Shown here one piece after another: positions 7,833-16,518 of a DNA stretch of 35,413 nucleotides. The stretch comes from UBA937 sp031549725 (GTDB lineage: Bacteria > Spirochaetota > Spirochaetia > Treponematales > Breznakiellaceae). Under the pieces are notes generated by a model. That model ran no database searches, had not been told where the DNA came from, and saw only the letters and a program-made list of their open reading frames with translations. Numbering within the stretch: the stretch's first letter is position 1; every line of letters begins with the position of its first letter. The stretch spans positions 1 through 35,413 of the forward strand of contig JAVBPH010000085.1 of NCBI GenBank assembly GCA_031549725.1, given 5' to 3'. A program made the translations under genes and the position numbers.

Positions 7833-9191
7833 ATGATGAAGCGGTCCTTAGTATCAGTATTTGCCATGCTTATTTTGTTTACGAGTATTTGTATCCCCTT
7901 CAGTTCCTGCAGCCGTCTTTTGGGCTGGGGGGTTCTTCTCTGGTCTTCCGAAGATCCGGCCATTCCTTCAGGAACCCTACTGCCGGTATATATAAAATCA
8001 AATATTGACCAGGTTTGGGTTGTGGGAATTCCCGAACAATATAAAAAAGATGAAAAATCCATCGATAAATTTGAAATTCCCCTCTGGAAACTGGAATTAG
8101 TGGGCAGCAAAAAAGCCGCCGAGGAATGGGCTAAGAAATTTTCCGGTTATTCCCGGACTTATGCGGAGACCCTCCAGGATGGACTTCCCATCCGGGAAAG
8201 TGCGGACAACAATGCCCGCCGGATATACCGTTTAAGGGGAGGGCAGATTGTAAAAATTCTTGATCAGGTTGAAGGGGTTCCTGCGGTGGGAGCATCCGGT
8301 GCGCCTCTGCCGGGGAACTGGTATAAGGTCCTCACCGAAGACGGTTCCATAGGGTACTGTTTTTCCTACCGGCTGAAAATGTTTGAACACACCGAAGGCC
8401 AGTTGGTAAAATCCCCGGAGGTTGAAAAGGAAGAGGCAGATACCGACCTGGATATGATTTTTGCCCAAAAATGGTACCCCGACTGGTACGGAACCATGAT
8501 TAACAAGGCACAGATTGATCTGGCGGATATTTCAAAGCAGTGGAATTTCAATCCTGGCCAGGATTCGGGAATAGCCCACATCTACATTCCCAGGGTGAAC
8601 AGGACTTTTAATTATACCAGCATAAAACCTTCGGGAACCCGGTCCTGGGTTTTTGAAGGTACGTCATTGCAGATGACCCTCCGGTCGGATACCACCCTGG
8701 CGGTTCAGTTCACGGAAGGTACGGGGACTCTCCGGACCCAGCTTTTTGTAACCATCCCCATCAATATTGATGATATTATCACCCAGGAAACAGGGCGGAG
8801 GGAGGCGCTTTTCCAGACCCTTCTGTCCACAGGGCCGGTATTTCATAGTGAAAACTATGGGACCCTCACGTTCCAGCCGGGCAATTCATTTTCCTGGATT
8901 GGATATAACCTTCTGGTTCCTCAAACTATCCCAGCCAGCGTGGAAGGCCGGGGAACCGCGGACATGGGTCTCTTTTTATCCGCGTCCCTCCAGACCCAGT
9001 ATACCGGGGCCATGTCCCTCCAGTTTTACGGTGCTGACCAGGGAAAGCCGGCAACGCTTTATTTTATGTACACCATTGACAGCCAGGGAATCCGTCTGGA
9101 GTATGTCCCGGAATCCTCCCTGGACGGAAACGTCGTTACCAGAAGGGCGGTTTCGCCGATCGTAATGTACTTTTATAAAATGGGACAATAG
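7833..9191 (+). CDS. SH3-domain lipoprotein
   Basis: This is a 452-residue predicted lipoprotein. The signal peptide ends in PFSSC, with Cys26. Residues about 110-185 form a bacterial SH3 (SH3b) domain: LPIRESADNNARRIYRLRGG, then IVKILDQVEG and a GNWYKVLTEDGSIGYCF segment. SH3b domains usually bind peptidoglycan or other wall polymers. The remaining ~260 residues look beta-rich (many aromatic and hydroxyl residues) and I do not recognise them. The ribosome binding site is poor and two consecutive ATG codons (7833 and 7836) could serve as start. The ABC-F gene starts 3 nt after the stop, so the two are cotranscribed. A role at the cell envelope is inferred from the lipobox and SH3 domain only. 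Confidence 0.82.
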   Translation: MMKRSLVSVFAMLILFTSICIPFSSCSRLLGWGVLLWSSEDPAIPSGTLLPVYIKSNIDQVWVVGIPEQYKKDEKSIDKFEIPLWKLELVGSKKAAEEWAKKFSGYSRTYAETLQDGLPIRESADNNARRIYRLRGGQIVKILDQVEGVPAVGASGAPLPGNWYKVLTEDGSIGYCFSYRLKMFEHTEGQLVKSPEVEKEEADTDLDMIFAQKWYPDWYGTMINKAQIDLADISKQWNFNPGQDSGIAHIYIPRVNRTFNYTSIKPSGTRSWVFEGTSLQMTLRSDTTLAVQFTEGTGTLRTQLFVTIPINIDDIITQETGRREALFQTLLSTGPVFHSENYGTLTFQPGNSFSWIGYNLLVPQTIPASVEGRGTADMGLFLSASLQTQYTGAMSLQFYGADQGKPATLYFMYTIDSQGIRLEYVPESSLDGNVVTRRAVSPIVMYFYKMGQ

Positions 9192-9194
9192 CCC

Positions 9195-11147
9195 ATGGCC
9201 TTTGTCCAGTTTACCCGGGTCTCACTTGCCTTCGGCGACAGGGATATATTAAAAGATGTGGGCCTCTACCTGGCAGCGGGATCCCGGGCGGCCCTTACCG
9301 GGGCTAACGGTTCCGGCAAAACCACCCTGATGAATGTGATCGCCGGAAAAATGCAGCCCGATTCGGGTGAACGGGCAATCCAGAAGGGAACCCGCATTTC
9401 CTACCTTCCCCAGTCGGGAATTGTACACAGAGGAAAAACCCTGAAGGATGAGGCGGAGGAAGCCTACGAAACCGCCGCGGAGATGATCCGTAAAATGGAA
9501 GACCTGGGCAGGGAACTGGAAAAACAGAAGGAAGATGACGGCAGAACCGGGGCCCTCCTGGAAGAATACCACCAGTTGCAGGAAGCGGTGGAACATAGTG
9601 GTTACTATTCCAGGGCCCAGCAGATTCCCATGGTGCTTACCGGTCTGGGATTTGCGGAAACCGACCTGGACCGGCCCTGCGAGGAATTTTCCGGGGGCTG
9701 GCAGATGCGGATTGCCCTGGCCAAGGTCCTGCTTGAATCCCCGGATATTCTGCTTCTGGACGAACCCACCAACTACCTGGATATTGAAGCCCGGAGCTGG
9801 CTGGAGGAATGGCTGAAAAGTTTCCCCGGGGGATACCTCCTGGTTTCCCATGACCGGTATTTTCTCGATGTAACTATCAATGAGGTTTATGAACTTTTCC
9901 AGGGTACCCTGAAACGGTATGCCGGAAATTATTCCGCCTATGAAAAAACCCGGGAAGTGGAACTGGAAACCCTGATCAGCCGGTACAAGACCCAGCAGGA
10001 AGAAATCGCCAAATCCGAGGACCTCATCCGGAGGTTCCGGTATAAACCCACCAAGGCCGCCATGGTCCAGGAACGGATAAAACGGCTAGAAAAAATGGAA
10101 CGGATAGAAATCCCCGAATCCCTGAAAAAAATCAATATCCGGTTTCCCCCGCCGCCCCATTCGGGAAGAATTGCCATGACCCTGGAAAACATCGGAAAAG
10201 CCTACGGGAACAGACGGGTAATTTCCGGTCTGGACCTGCTTCTGGAATCAAAGGAAAAGCTGGTGGTGGTTGGCCGGAACGGGGCAGGAAAAACAACCCT
10301 GTTAAGGATCTGCGCGGGGGTTGACCAGGATTATGAGGGGACCCTTTCCTATGGCGCGGGTATCTCCATCGGCTACTTTTCCCAGGATGCGGCGGAAGCT
10401 ATGACGGGAAATCAGTCTGTCCTGGAATTTATGGAAGCCGAAGCGCCCTTGGAATTGATCCCCAGGGTAAGGGATATGCTGGGGGCTTTCCTTTTCCGGG
10501 GTGATGATGTGTATAAATCCATCTCGGTTCTTTCGGGGGGTGAAAAAAGCAGGCTTGCCCTGCTGAAGCTCCTGCTCAAGCCGGTGAACCTCCTTATCCT
10601 GGACGAACCCACCAACCACCTGGATCTTTCATCCAAGGATATCTTGCTGGACACCCTCAGGGCGTATGAAGGAACCGTAATTTTTGTCAGCCACGACCGG
10701 GCATTTATGGAAGCCCTTTCCACAAAAACCCTGGAACTGTCCCCGGGAGACCACAGGCTTTTTTACGGCAATTACGCCTATTACCTTGACCGGCTTGAAC
10801 GGGAAAGTACCGGTCAGGTTGAACCCGGGACAGCGGCCCGGAATAAAGAACCCGATAAAAACCAGGATTACGGTTCCAGCGCTGCCGAATCCCGGGAAAC
10901 TGAAAAAAGGCGGCAGGCCCAGGTAAGAAGACTTCAGCGGGAAGAAGAACAGATCCTCAAAAAAATGGATGATCTGGAACAGGAAAAGCAGAAACTCCTG
11001 GAAGAAATCCAGCGCCCGGAGGTGTATTCCAGCGGGGAAAGGGCAAAATCCGTACAGGCTCAACTTGACGTCATTAACATGAAGATAGATACTACTAGTG
11101 AAGAATGGGAATGTATTGTAACAGCCCTGGAAGAATCCGGGGTGTAA
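9195..11147 (+). CDS. ABC-F family ATPase (Uup/EttA-like)
   Basis: This is a 650-residue soluble protein with two ABC cassettes and no membrane segments. Cassette 1 has Walker A GANGSGKTT (residues 36-44), signature FSGGWQMRIALAK and Walker B ILLLDEPTNYLD. Cassette 2 has GRNGAGKTT, LSGGEKSRLALLK and LLILDEPTNHLD, then VSHDR. Between them is a charged linker (about residues 240-300), the region corresponding to the P-site tRNA interaction motif of ABC-F factors. The last ~90 residues form a Uup-like coiled coil (EKRRQAQVRRLQREEEQILK). ABC-F proteins act at the ribosome as translation factors or antibiotic-protection factors; which applies here is unresolved. It follows the SH3 lipoprotein gene after 3 nt. 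Confidence 0.92.
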   Translation: MAFVQFTRVSLAFGDRDILKDVGLYLAAGSRAALTGANGSGKTTLMNVIAGKMQPDSGERAIQKGTRISYLPQSGIVHRGKTLKDEAEEAYETAAEMIRKMEDLGRELEKQKEDDGRTGALLEEYHQLQEAVEHSGYYSRAQQIPMVLTGLGFAETDLDRPCEEFSGGWQMRIALAKVLLESPDILLLDEPTNYLDIEARSWLEEWLKSFPGGYLLVSHDRYFLDVTINEVYELFQGTLKRYAGNYSAYEKTREVELETLISRYKTQQEEIAKSEDLIRRFRYKPTKAAMVQERIKRLEKMERIEIPESLKKINIRFPPPPHSGRIAMTLENIGKAYGNRRVISGLDLLLESKEKLVVVGRNGAGKTTLLRICAGVDQDYEGTLSYGAGISIGYFSQDAAEAMTGNQSVLEFMEAEAPLELIPRVRDMLGAFLFRGDDVYKSISVLSGGEKSRLALLKLLLKPVNLLILDEPTNHLDLSSKDILLDTLRAYEGTVIFVSHDRAFMEALSTKTLELSPGDHRLFYGNYAYYLDRLERESTGQVEPGTAARNKEPDKNQDYGSSAAESRETEKRRQAQVRRLQREEEQILKKMDDLEQEKQKLLEEIQRPEVYSSGERAKSVQAQLDVINMKIDTTSEEWECIVTALEESGV

Positions 11148-11220
11148 CTGTTAAGGTAATATATGTAATATGCTGCGGGAGCTTTACCGCCCGTTTTGAT
11201 ATTTTTATCAGGAGTAAATT

Positions 11221-12198
11221 ATGAATGTTCTTGTTATTGGTGGAGCCGGATACATTGGCAGCCATGTTGCCCGGGAATTTCTGGACAAGGGCCACAGGGT
11301 CACAGTTTATGATAATTTATCTAGCGGTTTAGAGGAAAATCTTTTTCCCGAAGTCCAGTTTCTTAAAGGCGATATCCTGGATTATGCCGATTTAAAGTAC
11401 GCCATGAAGGGCGGTTTTGATGCCCTGATCCATTTGGCAGCTTTTAAAGCAGCGGGGGAATCCATGGTAAATCCCCAGAAATATTCGGTGAACAATATCA
11501 CCGGGTCCCTGAATATCATCAACGGTGCGGTGGAAACCGGAATTCGGAATATCGTATTTTCCTCCTCCGCGGCGGTTTATGGGGAACCGGAATATCTGCC
11601 CATCGATGAAAAACATCCCACGAAACCGGAAAACTTTTATGGCTTTACCAAGCTGGAGATTGAATCCTTCCTCCGGTGGTATGAAAAACTCAAGGGACTC
11701 CGTTTTGCATCCCTCCGGTATTTTAATGCGGCGGGTTACGATGTGAAAGGGCGGATCATGGGACTGGAAAAGAACCCGGCCAATCTCCTGCCGGTAATAA
11801 TGGAAGTGGCCTGTGGAATGCGGACGGAGGTCCAGGTTTTTGGAAATGATTACGATACGGTGGACGGCACCGGAGTCAGGGACTATATCCATGTGAACGA
11901 TCTTGCGGTGGGCCATGTTTCGGCCCTGGAATATATCGTTAAAAATGAACACAGCCTGATCGTAAACCTGGGCAGCGAAACCGGTATTTCGGTTATGGAA
12001 ATCATAGAAGCGGCCCGGAAGATCACCGGCCAGCCTATTCCTGCAAAAATCACGGGCCGCCGGCCCGGCGACCCCGCAAAACTGACCGCATCATCCCAAA
12101 TGGCCCACGAACTTCTGGGCTGGTCGGCCAGGCATTCGGATATAGAAACCCTTATCCGGACCAGTTGGAATGTTTATTCCAAAAAGGCCGGCCTTTAG
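11221..12198 (+). CDS. galE: UDP-glucose 4-epimerase (extended SDR)
   Basis: This is a 325-residue enzyme, a normal length for GalE. The NAD-binding Rossmann motif GGAGYIGSH is at residues 7-15. The catalytic segment contains SSSAAVYGEPEYLPIDE with the Ser, then YGFTK (Y-x3-K). The GalE-typical VRDYIHVNDLAVGH and RPGDPAKLTASS motifs are in the C-terminal half. It interconverts UDP-glucose and UDP-galactose (or N-acetyl forms) and supplies surface-polysaccharide precursors. AGGAG lies about 8 nt before the ATG. It is not in a gal operon; the nearest gene on the left is 73 nt away and a tandem repeat array begins 26 nt after the stop. Confidence 0.92.
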   Translation: MNVLVIGGAGYIGSHVAREFLDKGHRVTVYDNLSSGLEENLFPEVQFLKGDILDYADLKYAMKGGFDALIHLAAFKAAGESMVNPQKYSVNNITGSLNIINGAVETGIRNIVFSSSAAVYGEPEYLPIDEKHPTKPENFYGFTKLEIESFLRWYEKLKGLRFASLRYFNAAGYDVKGRIMGLEKNPANLLPVIMEVACGMRTEVQVFGNDYDTVDGTGVRDYIHVNDLAVGHVSALEYIVKNEHSLIVNLGSETGISVMEIIEAARKITGQPIPAKITGRRPGDPAKLTASSQMAHELLGWSARHSDIETLIRTSWNVYSKKAGL

Positions 12199-12224
12199 GC
12201 TGGTTGATTATCAGGTTAACCTTC

Positions 12225-12535
12225 CGGGAGCCCCGGTCCCTGAGGCCCTCGAAGGGGCCTGAGGAATGAACGCTTTTCTCCTCAGGTGATTTCGGGAGCC
12301 TCAATCACCGGGAGCCCCGGTCCCGGGGTTCTCGAAGGAATTTGATAAATGAAAGTTATTCTCCTCAGGTGATTTCGGGAGCCTCAATCACGGGGAGTCC
12401 CGGTCCCGGGGTTCTTGAAGGAATTTGATAAATGAAAGTTATTCTTCTCAGGTGATTTCGAGGGCCTCAATCACCGGGAGCCCCGGTCCCTGAGGCGCTC
12501 GAAGAGATTTGATGAAGGAGCGCTTTTCTTCTTCT
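12225..12535. repeat. Family B tandem array B1
   Basis: Three complete units and a partial one begin at 12225, 12309, 12392 and 12475, a period of 83-84 bp. Each unit has CGGGAGCCCCGGTCCC, then a (G/C)CTCGAAG segment, then CTCAGGTGATTTCGGGAGCCTCAATCAC. GAGGCCCTCGAA-like and TTCGGGAGCCTC-like segments are partly complementary, so each unit can fold on itself. The array is the reverse-complement orientation of the one at 29819. I see no coding role. Confidence 0.75.
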
Positions 12536-12585
12536 GATAAAACTCAAAAAATTCCCCCTTTTTGAAATCCATCTTAATGTGGTAA

Positions 12586-12632
12586 AATTCATATGTTAAA
12601 AACAGTATATGATGTTTTAACGCATATGAATT
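12586..12632 (+). promoter_or_regulatory. Inverted repeat upstream of the M20 peptidase gene
   Basis: AATTCATATGTTAAAA (12586-12601) pairs with TTTTAACGCATATGAATT (12615-12632) over 16 bp, with a 2-nt bulge (CG) in the right arm and a 13-nt loop. A possible -10 box TAAAAT (12583-12588) overlaps the left arm, with TTGAAA 15 bp upstream. It could be an operator or a 5' leader hairpin; there is no T tract for termination. Confidence 0.45.
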
Positions 12633-12683
12633 GGGTGCGGGGAATACCAGTATCCCTGCAGAGAATTATACGGGGGTTATAAA

Positions 12684-13910
12684 ATGAAATCACAGCTTTT
12701 TAGTTACATTAACAACAGCAGCCATTCCGCGGTGGATCTTGAAATAGGGCTGACCAGCCATCCGGCAGTCTCGCCGGATTCCGGCGGTGAAGGAGAAATC
12801 GATAAATGTATTTACCTGGAAAAATGGCTTAGGGGCAGGGGCATTACTGCCCTGGAGCGCCACGACGCACCGGATAAGAGGGCCAAAGGGGGCATCCGGC
12901 CAAACCTGATCGCCACCATTCCCGGCAAATCCGATACAAAGCGCCTCTGGATCATGAGTCACCTGGATGTGGTTCCTCCGGGGGAATTATCCCTTTGGAC
13001 CAGCGATCCCTGGAAGGTGGTTGAAAAGGAGGGGAAACTTATTGGCCGGGGTGTGGAAGACAACCAGCAGGGCCTGGTATCATCGGTCATTGCAGCCCTG
13101 GCTTTGATTGACCAGGGGATTACCCCGCCCCATACGGTAAAACTGCTTTTTGCGGCTGACGAGGAAAACGGCAGCGCCTACGGTATGGACTGGCTCCTGA
13201 AAAACCGGGACCTGTTCCGGCAGGACGATATGGTCCTGATCCCCGACGGCGGAGACCCCCGGGGGGAAGGTATCGAGGTTGCCGAAAAAAATCTTATCTG
13301 GATTACCTTTAAAACCCAGGGAATCCAGGCCCACGGGTCCCGGCCGGACCTGGGGGCAAATGCCCACCTCGCAGGGGCGGAACTGGCGGTACGGCTCCAT
13401 AATGAACTGACCAGCCGTTTCAACGAAGAGGATTCCCTCTTTGAGCCACCCTACTCCACCTTTGAACCTACCAAAAAAGAAGCCAATGTACCCAATATCA
13501 ATACGATCCCCGGGGATGACAGTTTCAGCATGGATATGAGGATTCTCCCCAGGTACCCGGCTAAAACTGTTCTGGCGGAAATCGATAAAATCAAGGCTGA
13601 GGTCGAAGGAAAACACAAGGTAACCATCACTTACAAACTGGACCAGTGCATGGAATCAAAACCCACCTCTCCGGATGCTCCGGTGGTAACAATTTTGGCA
13701 AAAATTGTCAAGGAAGTGTACCAGGTGGATTCAAAACCCATCGGTGTCGGCGGAGGTACCGTTGGGGCATATCTCCGGAACCGGGGTATCGATTCGGTGG
13801 TCTGGAGCCGTTTGGACGATACGGCGCATCAGCCTAATGAATATACCCTCATAGAAAACATTTTAGGGGATGCCAAAGTCATGGCCCTGTTTATGATGGA
13901 AAACAGGTAA
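12684..13910 (+). CDS. M20-family dipeptidase/deacylase
   Basis: This is a 408-residue zinc metallopeptidase of the ArgE/DapE/CPG2 group. The first metal site is in MSHLDVVPPGELSLW (H-x-D, with the Asp bridging two metals), and ADEENGSAYGM carries the catalytic Glu pair. A VEDNQQG segment supplies another metal-ligand Asp. A dimerisation domain (about residues 195-310, GIQAHGSRPDLGANAHLAG) is inserted in the usual place, and DTAHQPNEY near the C-terminus provides the last His ligand. It is a cytoplasmic aminoacyl- or dipeptide hydrolase, possibly of the succinyl-diaminopimelate desuccinylase-related Sapep type; the substrate cannot be read from sequence. GGGGGT 7 nt before the ATG supports the start. 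The inverted repeat upstream may control it. Confidence 0.88.
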   Translation: MKSQLFSYINNSSHSAVDLEIGLTSHPAVSPDSGGEGEIDKCIYLEKWLRGRGITALERHDAPDKRAKGGIRPNLIATIPGKSDTKRLWIMSHLDVVPPGELSLWTSDPWKVVEKEGKLIGRGVEDNQQGLVSSVIAALALIDQGITPPHTVKLLFAADEENGSAYGMDWLLKNRDLFRQDDMVLIPDGGDPRGEGIEVAEKNLIWITFKTQGIQAHGSRPDLGANAHLAGAELAVRLHNELTSRFNEEDSLFEPPYSTFEPTKKEANVPNINTIPGDDSFSMDMRILPRYPAKTVLAEIDKIKAEVEGKHKVTITYKLDQCMESKPTSPDAPVVTILAKIVKEVYQVDSKPIGVGGGTVGAYLRNRGIDSVVWSRLDDTAHQPNEYTLIENILGDAKVMALFMMENR

Positions 13911-13936
13911 CGTAAAAATCGGGACCCCGGGTAATA

Positions 13937-13955
13937 AGCCGGAATGATTCCGGCT
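13937..13955 (+). terminator. Short GC-rich hairpin after the M20 gene
   Basis: AGCCGGAA (13937-13944) pairs perfectly with TTCCGGCT (13948-13955) around a TGA loop. The following T tract is short and displaced (GTTTTC near 13969), so termination is plausible but not certain. Confidence 0.4.
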
Positions 13956-14025
13956 GCTGCCTGGCGTTTTCTGTCAAGCCGGTTCCTCTGTGTTCCGGTC
14001 CGGCACCCCGGCCAATGAGAATTAT

Positions 14026-15120
14026 ATGCCCAATGAGAATGATCTAAAACCCATTACCCATATTGATAACCTGCCTGCAGTTCTCAGGGAATCCCTTTCC
14101 CCGGAGGAAAAAGCCTTTATCGGCCAACTGGCTGATCAGGGACATCTTCCCCTGGGGATAACCCCTTTTTATGCATCCCTGGCAGGACCGGACCAAAACG
14201 ACCCCATCCGGAAACTCTGTATCCCCGATCCCCGGGAGGCCCGCACCAGCCCGTTCGAACTGATCGATCCCCTGGGATCATCCCGCCATGAGGCCTGTCC
14301 CCGGCTGGTCCATCAATACCAGGACCGGGTCCTGCTTCTGGTCAACGGTGCCTGCCCCGGTTACTGCCGCCATTGTTTCCGCAGAACCTGGATATCAAAA
14401 CCGGAAGGATTTATTACAGAAAAGGAATGCGGTCCCGTATTGGCCTATCTCAGGGGACATCCGGAAATCCGGGAAATTCTTTTATCCGGCGGTGACCCCC
14501 TGGCTGCCTCGGATGGACAAATTTTGCGGCTGCTGTCCCTGCTGAAAGAAGCCGGAAGGTCCCTGCTTTTGAGAATCGGCAGCCGGGTTCCGGTAGCCGC
14601 CCCGGGCCGGATCACCCCGGCACTGATAGACATCCTTTGCCGCTTTAAACCTCTCCGTCTGGTGATACACCTGAATCATCCCAGGGAACTGGCTCCGGAG
14701 GTCCGGCAGGCCCTGGTATTGGCGGTCCAGGCGGGCATTCCTGTCCATACCCAGACCGTCCTTTTAAAGGGGATTAATGATAATGCCGCGGTCCTGGCTT
14801 CCCTGTTCCGGGAATCCCTCAGCCTGGGAATAACCCCCTACTACCTGCTGCAGGGGGATCTGGCCCCGGGAACCAGCCATTTGAGGGTCAATCTCCGGAG
14901 GGGTATTTCCCTGCACAGGGAACTCAAGGAGTATATTTCAGGCCTGGGTTATCCCCATTATGCCCTGGACCTGCCCGGCGGAGGGGGGAAAATCATGCTC
15001 CATGATGGGTCCATTAAAGACGAGAGGGACAGCCCCCGGGGAAGGGTGTACATATTACAGGATGCCCAGGGGCAGGAATATGAGTATCCCCTGGAACATG
15101 ATGATCAGGAAATCATCTGA
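14026..15120 (+). CDS. KamA-family radical SAM protein (lysine 2,3-aminomutase-like)
   Basis: This is a 364-residue PLP-dependent radical SAM enzyme. The cluster motif NGACPGYCRHCFRR supplies the C-x3-C-x2-C triad. LSGGDPLAASD is the SAM/PLP-associated GGDP motif and VIHLNHPREL matches the family barrel. The C-terminal DLPGGGGK contains the PLP Lys and the Asp that, in true lysine 2,3-aminomutase, holds the substrate epsilon-amine; a second such Asp occurs in YYLLQGDLAPG. The EF-P modifying EpmB lineage usually lacks the GGGGK form, so this one resembles real aminomutases, although it is shorter. The chosen ATG at 14026 is 12 codons inside a frame that could start at GTG 13990; neither has a strong ribosome binding site. 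It stands alone, with no efp or epmA in the window. Confidence 0.82.
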   Translation: MPNENDLKPITHIDNLPAVLRESLSPEEKAFIGQLADQGHLPLGITPFYASLAGPDQNDPIRKLCIPDPREARTSPFELIDPLGSSRHEACPRLVHQYQDRVLLLVNGACPGYCRHCFRRTWISKPEGFITEKECGPVLAYLRGHPEIREILLSGGDPLAASDGQILRLLSLLKEAGRSLLLRIGSRVPVAAPGRITPALIDILCRFKPLRLVIHLNHPRELAPEVRQALVLAVQAGIPVHTQTVLLKGINDNAAVLASLFRESLSLGITPYYLLQGDLAPGTSHLRVNLRRGISLHRELKEYISGLGYPHYALDLPGGGGKIMLHDGSIKDERDSPRGRVYILQDAQGQEYEYPLEHDDQEII

Positions 15121-15149
15121 ATATTGTTACCAAATTAGTAATATATTTT

Positions 15150-15310
15150 TTGACAAATCCTCTAAAATCGATAAATCTTGAGATAGGGACATTCCTGCAA
15201 CCCGGTGGGTTTCGGAAAAGTCTCTGAAGTACAAAAAAAATGTATTATAAAAAAATTCGTCATTTACCAATTGACATTGCGGCGCAAAATAATCATTGTA
15301 CTTTTATAAT
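15150..15310 (+). promoter_or_regulatory. Candidate promoter region of the pot operon
   Basis: This AT-rich leader holds two TTGACA boxes (15150-15155 and 15271-15276). The second is followed after 17 bp by CATTGT, a poor -10 box, and a TATAAT (15305-15310) lies a further 5 bp on, too far from TTGACA. The pot promoter is therefore probably here, but its exact elements are not clear. Confidence 0.4.
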
Positions 15311-15384
15311 AATAATTCATCAGGGGTTTGTCCCTCTTGAAACATTGTTTCAGCGACCATTTGAAGGAGGTTGAAGGAGCAGGA

Positions 15385-16518
15385 TTGAAAGGGAGCGATG
15401 TTACCATCGAAGGGGTGTCAAAGGCCTTCGGAAGTTTTAAGGTTTTAAAGGATATAAACCTTCAAATTAAAAAGGGTGAGTTTTTCTCACTCTTGGGACC
15501 ATCAGGATGCGGAAAAACAACCCTCCTGCGGATTATAGCGGGTTTTGAAACCCCCGACGAAGGCGATGTAAAGTTTGATGATAAAGACGTACTTCCGCTT
15601 CCGCCGAACCGAAGGCCTTCCAATACGGTTTTTCAGAATTATGCGCTTTTTCCCCACCTGTCGGTGTATGAAAATGTGGCATTTCCTTTACGCTTAAAAA
15701 AGTCGGATAAATCTGAAATTGATGCCCGGGTTATGCAAAACCTCAAACTGGTGGAGCTGGTGGACCATGCGGATAAAAAGCCGAGTCAGCTTTCGGGCGG
15801 ACAGAAACAGCGGGTCGCCATTGCCAGGGCGCTGATCAACGATCCCAGTGTACTTCTTCTGGATGAACCTCTTTCAGCTCTGGATGCCAAACTCCGTCAG
15901 CACATGCTGATTGAGCTGGACCAGATCCATGATAAAATCGGGATTACCTTTATTTATGTTACCCACGATCAGGAGGAAGCCCTTTCGGTTTCGGACCGGA
16001 TTGCGGTCATGAATAAAGGGGAAGTTCTTCAAATCGGAACCCCCCATGAAATTTATGAAAGTCCCGCCACCAACTTTGTAGCCCGGTTTATCGGCGAAAC
16101 GAATCTTTTTGATGCAACCGTTTCCAGGATAGAAAAACTGAACAAACCCGATGTGGAAGAATACTTGGTGGACCTGGATATCCCCGAACTGGGAAGTGTA
16201 AAGGTCACCACCGTGGATCAGTTCACCACCGGACAGAAGGTCAGCTTTACCGTAAGGCCCGAAAAAATCGTTATCTCCAAGGACAAACCCGCCACCGCCC
16301 GGGAAGATATAAATCTGTTCCAGGGCAAAGTTGATGAACCCATCTATTCAGGATTCCAGACAAAGTTCTATGTGAACGTGATGGACAAATCCCTGATCAG
16401 GGTTATCAAGCAGCACGCCAAGTATAATGACGAAGGTCCGGATATTCTCTGGAAGGATACGGTCTACATATCCTTCAGCGCCAACGACGGATATATCCTA
16501 GGGGTCAAAGAATCGTGA
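15385..16518 (+). CDS. potA: Spermidine/putrescine ABC transporter ATPase
   Basis: This is a 377-residue ATPase of the CUT1/PotA type. Walker A is GPSGCGKTT, the signature is LSGGQKQRVAIARAL, Walker B is VLLLDEPLSALDAK, and the switch His lies in YVTHDQEEAL. The last ~130 residues form a TOBE-type domain (FTVRPEKIVISKDKP). It energises uptake of polyamines together with PotB, PotC and PotD. The start is ambiguous because no ATG is available. TTG at 15385 has AAGGAG 5 nt upstream and gives the family-typical N-terminus (SDVTIEGVSKAFG); TTG codons at 15328 and 15337 would add 16-19 residues. The stop overlaps potB by 4 nt (GTGA). Confidence 0.92.
   Translation: MKGSDVTIEGVSKAFGSFKVLKDINLQIKKGEFFSLLGPSGCGKTTLLRIIAGFETPDEGDVKFDDKDVLPLPPNRRPSNTVFQNYALFPHLSVYENVAFPLRLKKSDKSEIDARVMQNLKLVELVDHADKKPSQLSGGQKQRVAIARALINDPSVLLLDEPLSALDAKLRQHMLIELDQIHDKIGITFIYVTHDQEEALSVSDRIAVMNKGEVLQIGTPHEIYESPATNFVARFIGETNLFDATVSRIEKLNKPDVEEYLVDLDIPELGSVKVTTVDQFTTGQKVSFTVRPEKIVISKDKPATAREDINLFQGKVDEPIYSGFQTKFYVNVMDKSLIRVIKQHAKYNDEGPDILWKDTVYISFSANDGYILGVKES

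Noticed and set aside
12225..12535. CRISPR array
   Set aside because: The units are 83-84 bp and repetitive along their whole length, with no unique spacers and no cas genes nearby.
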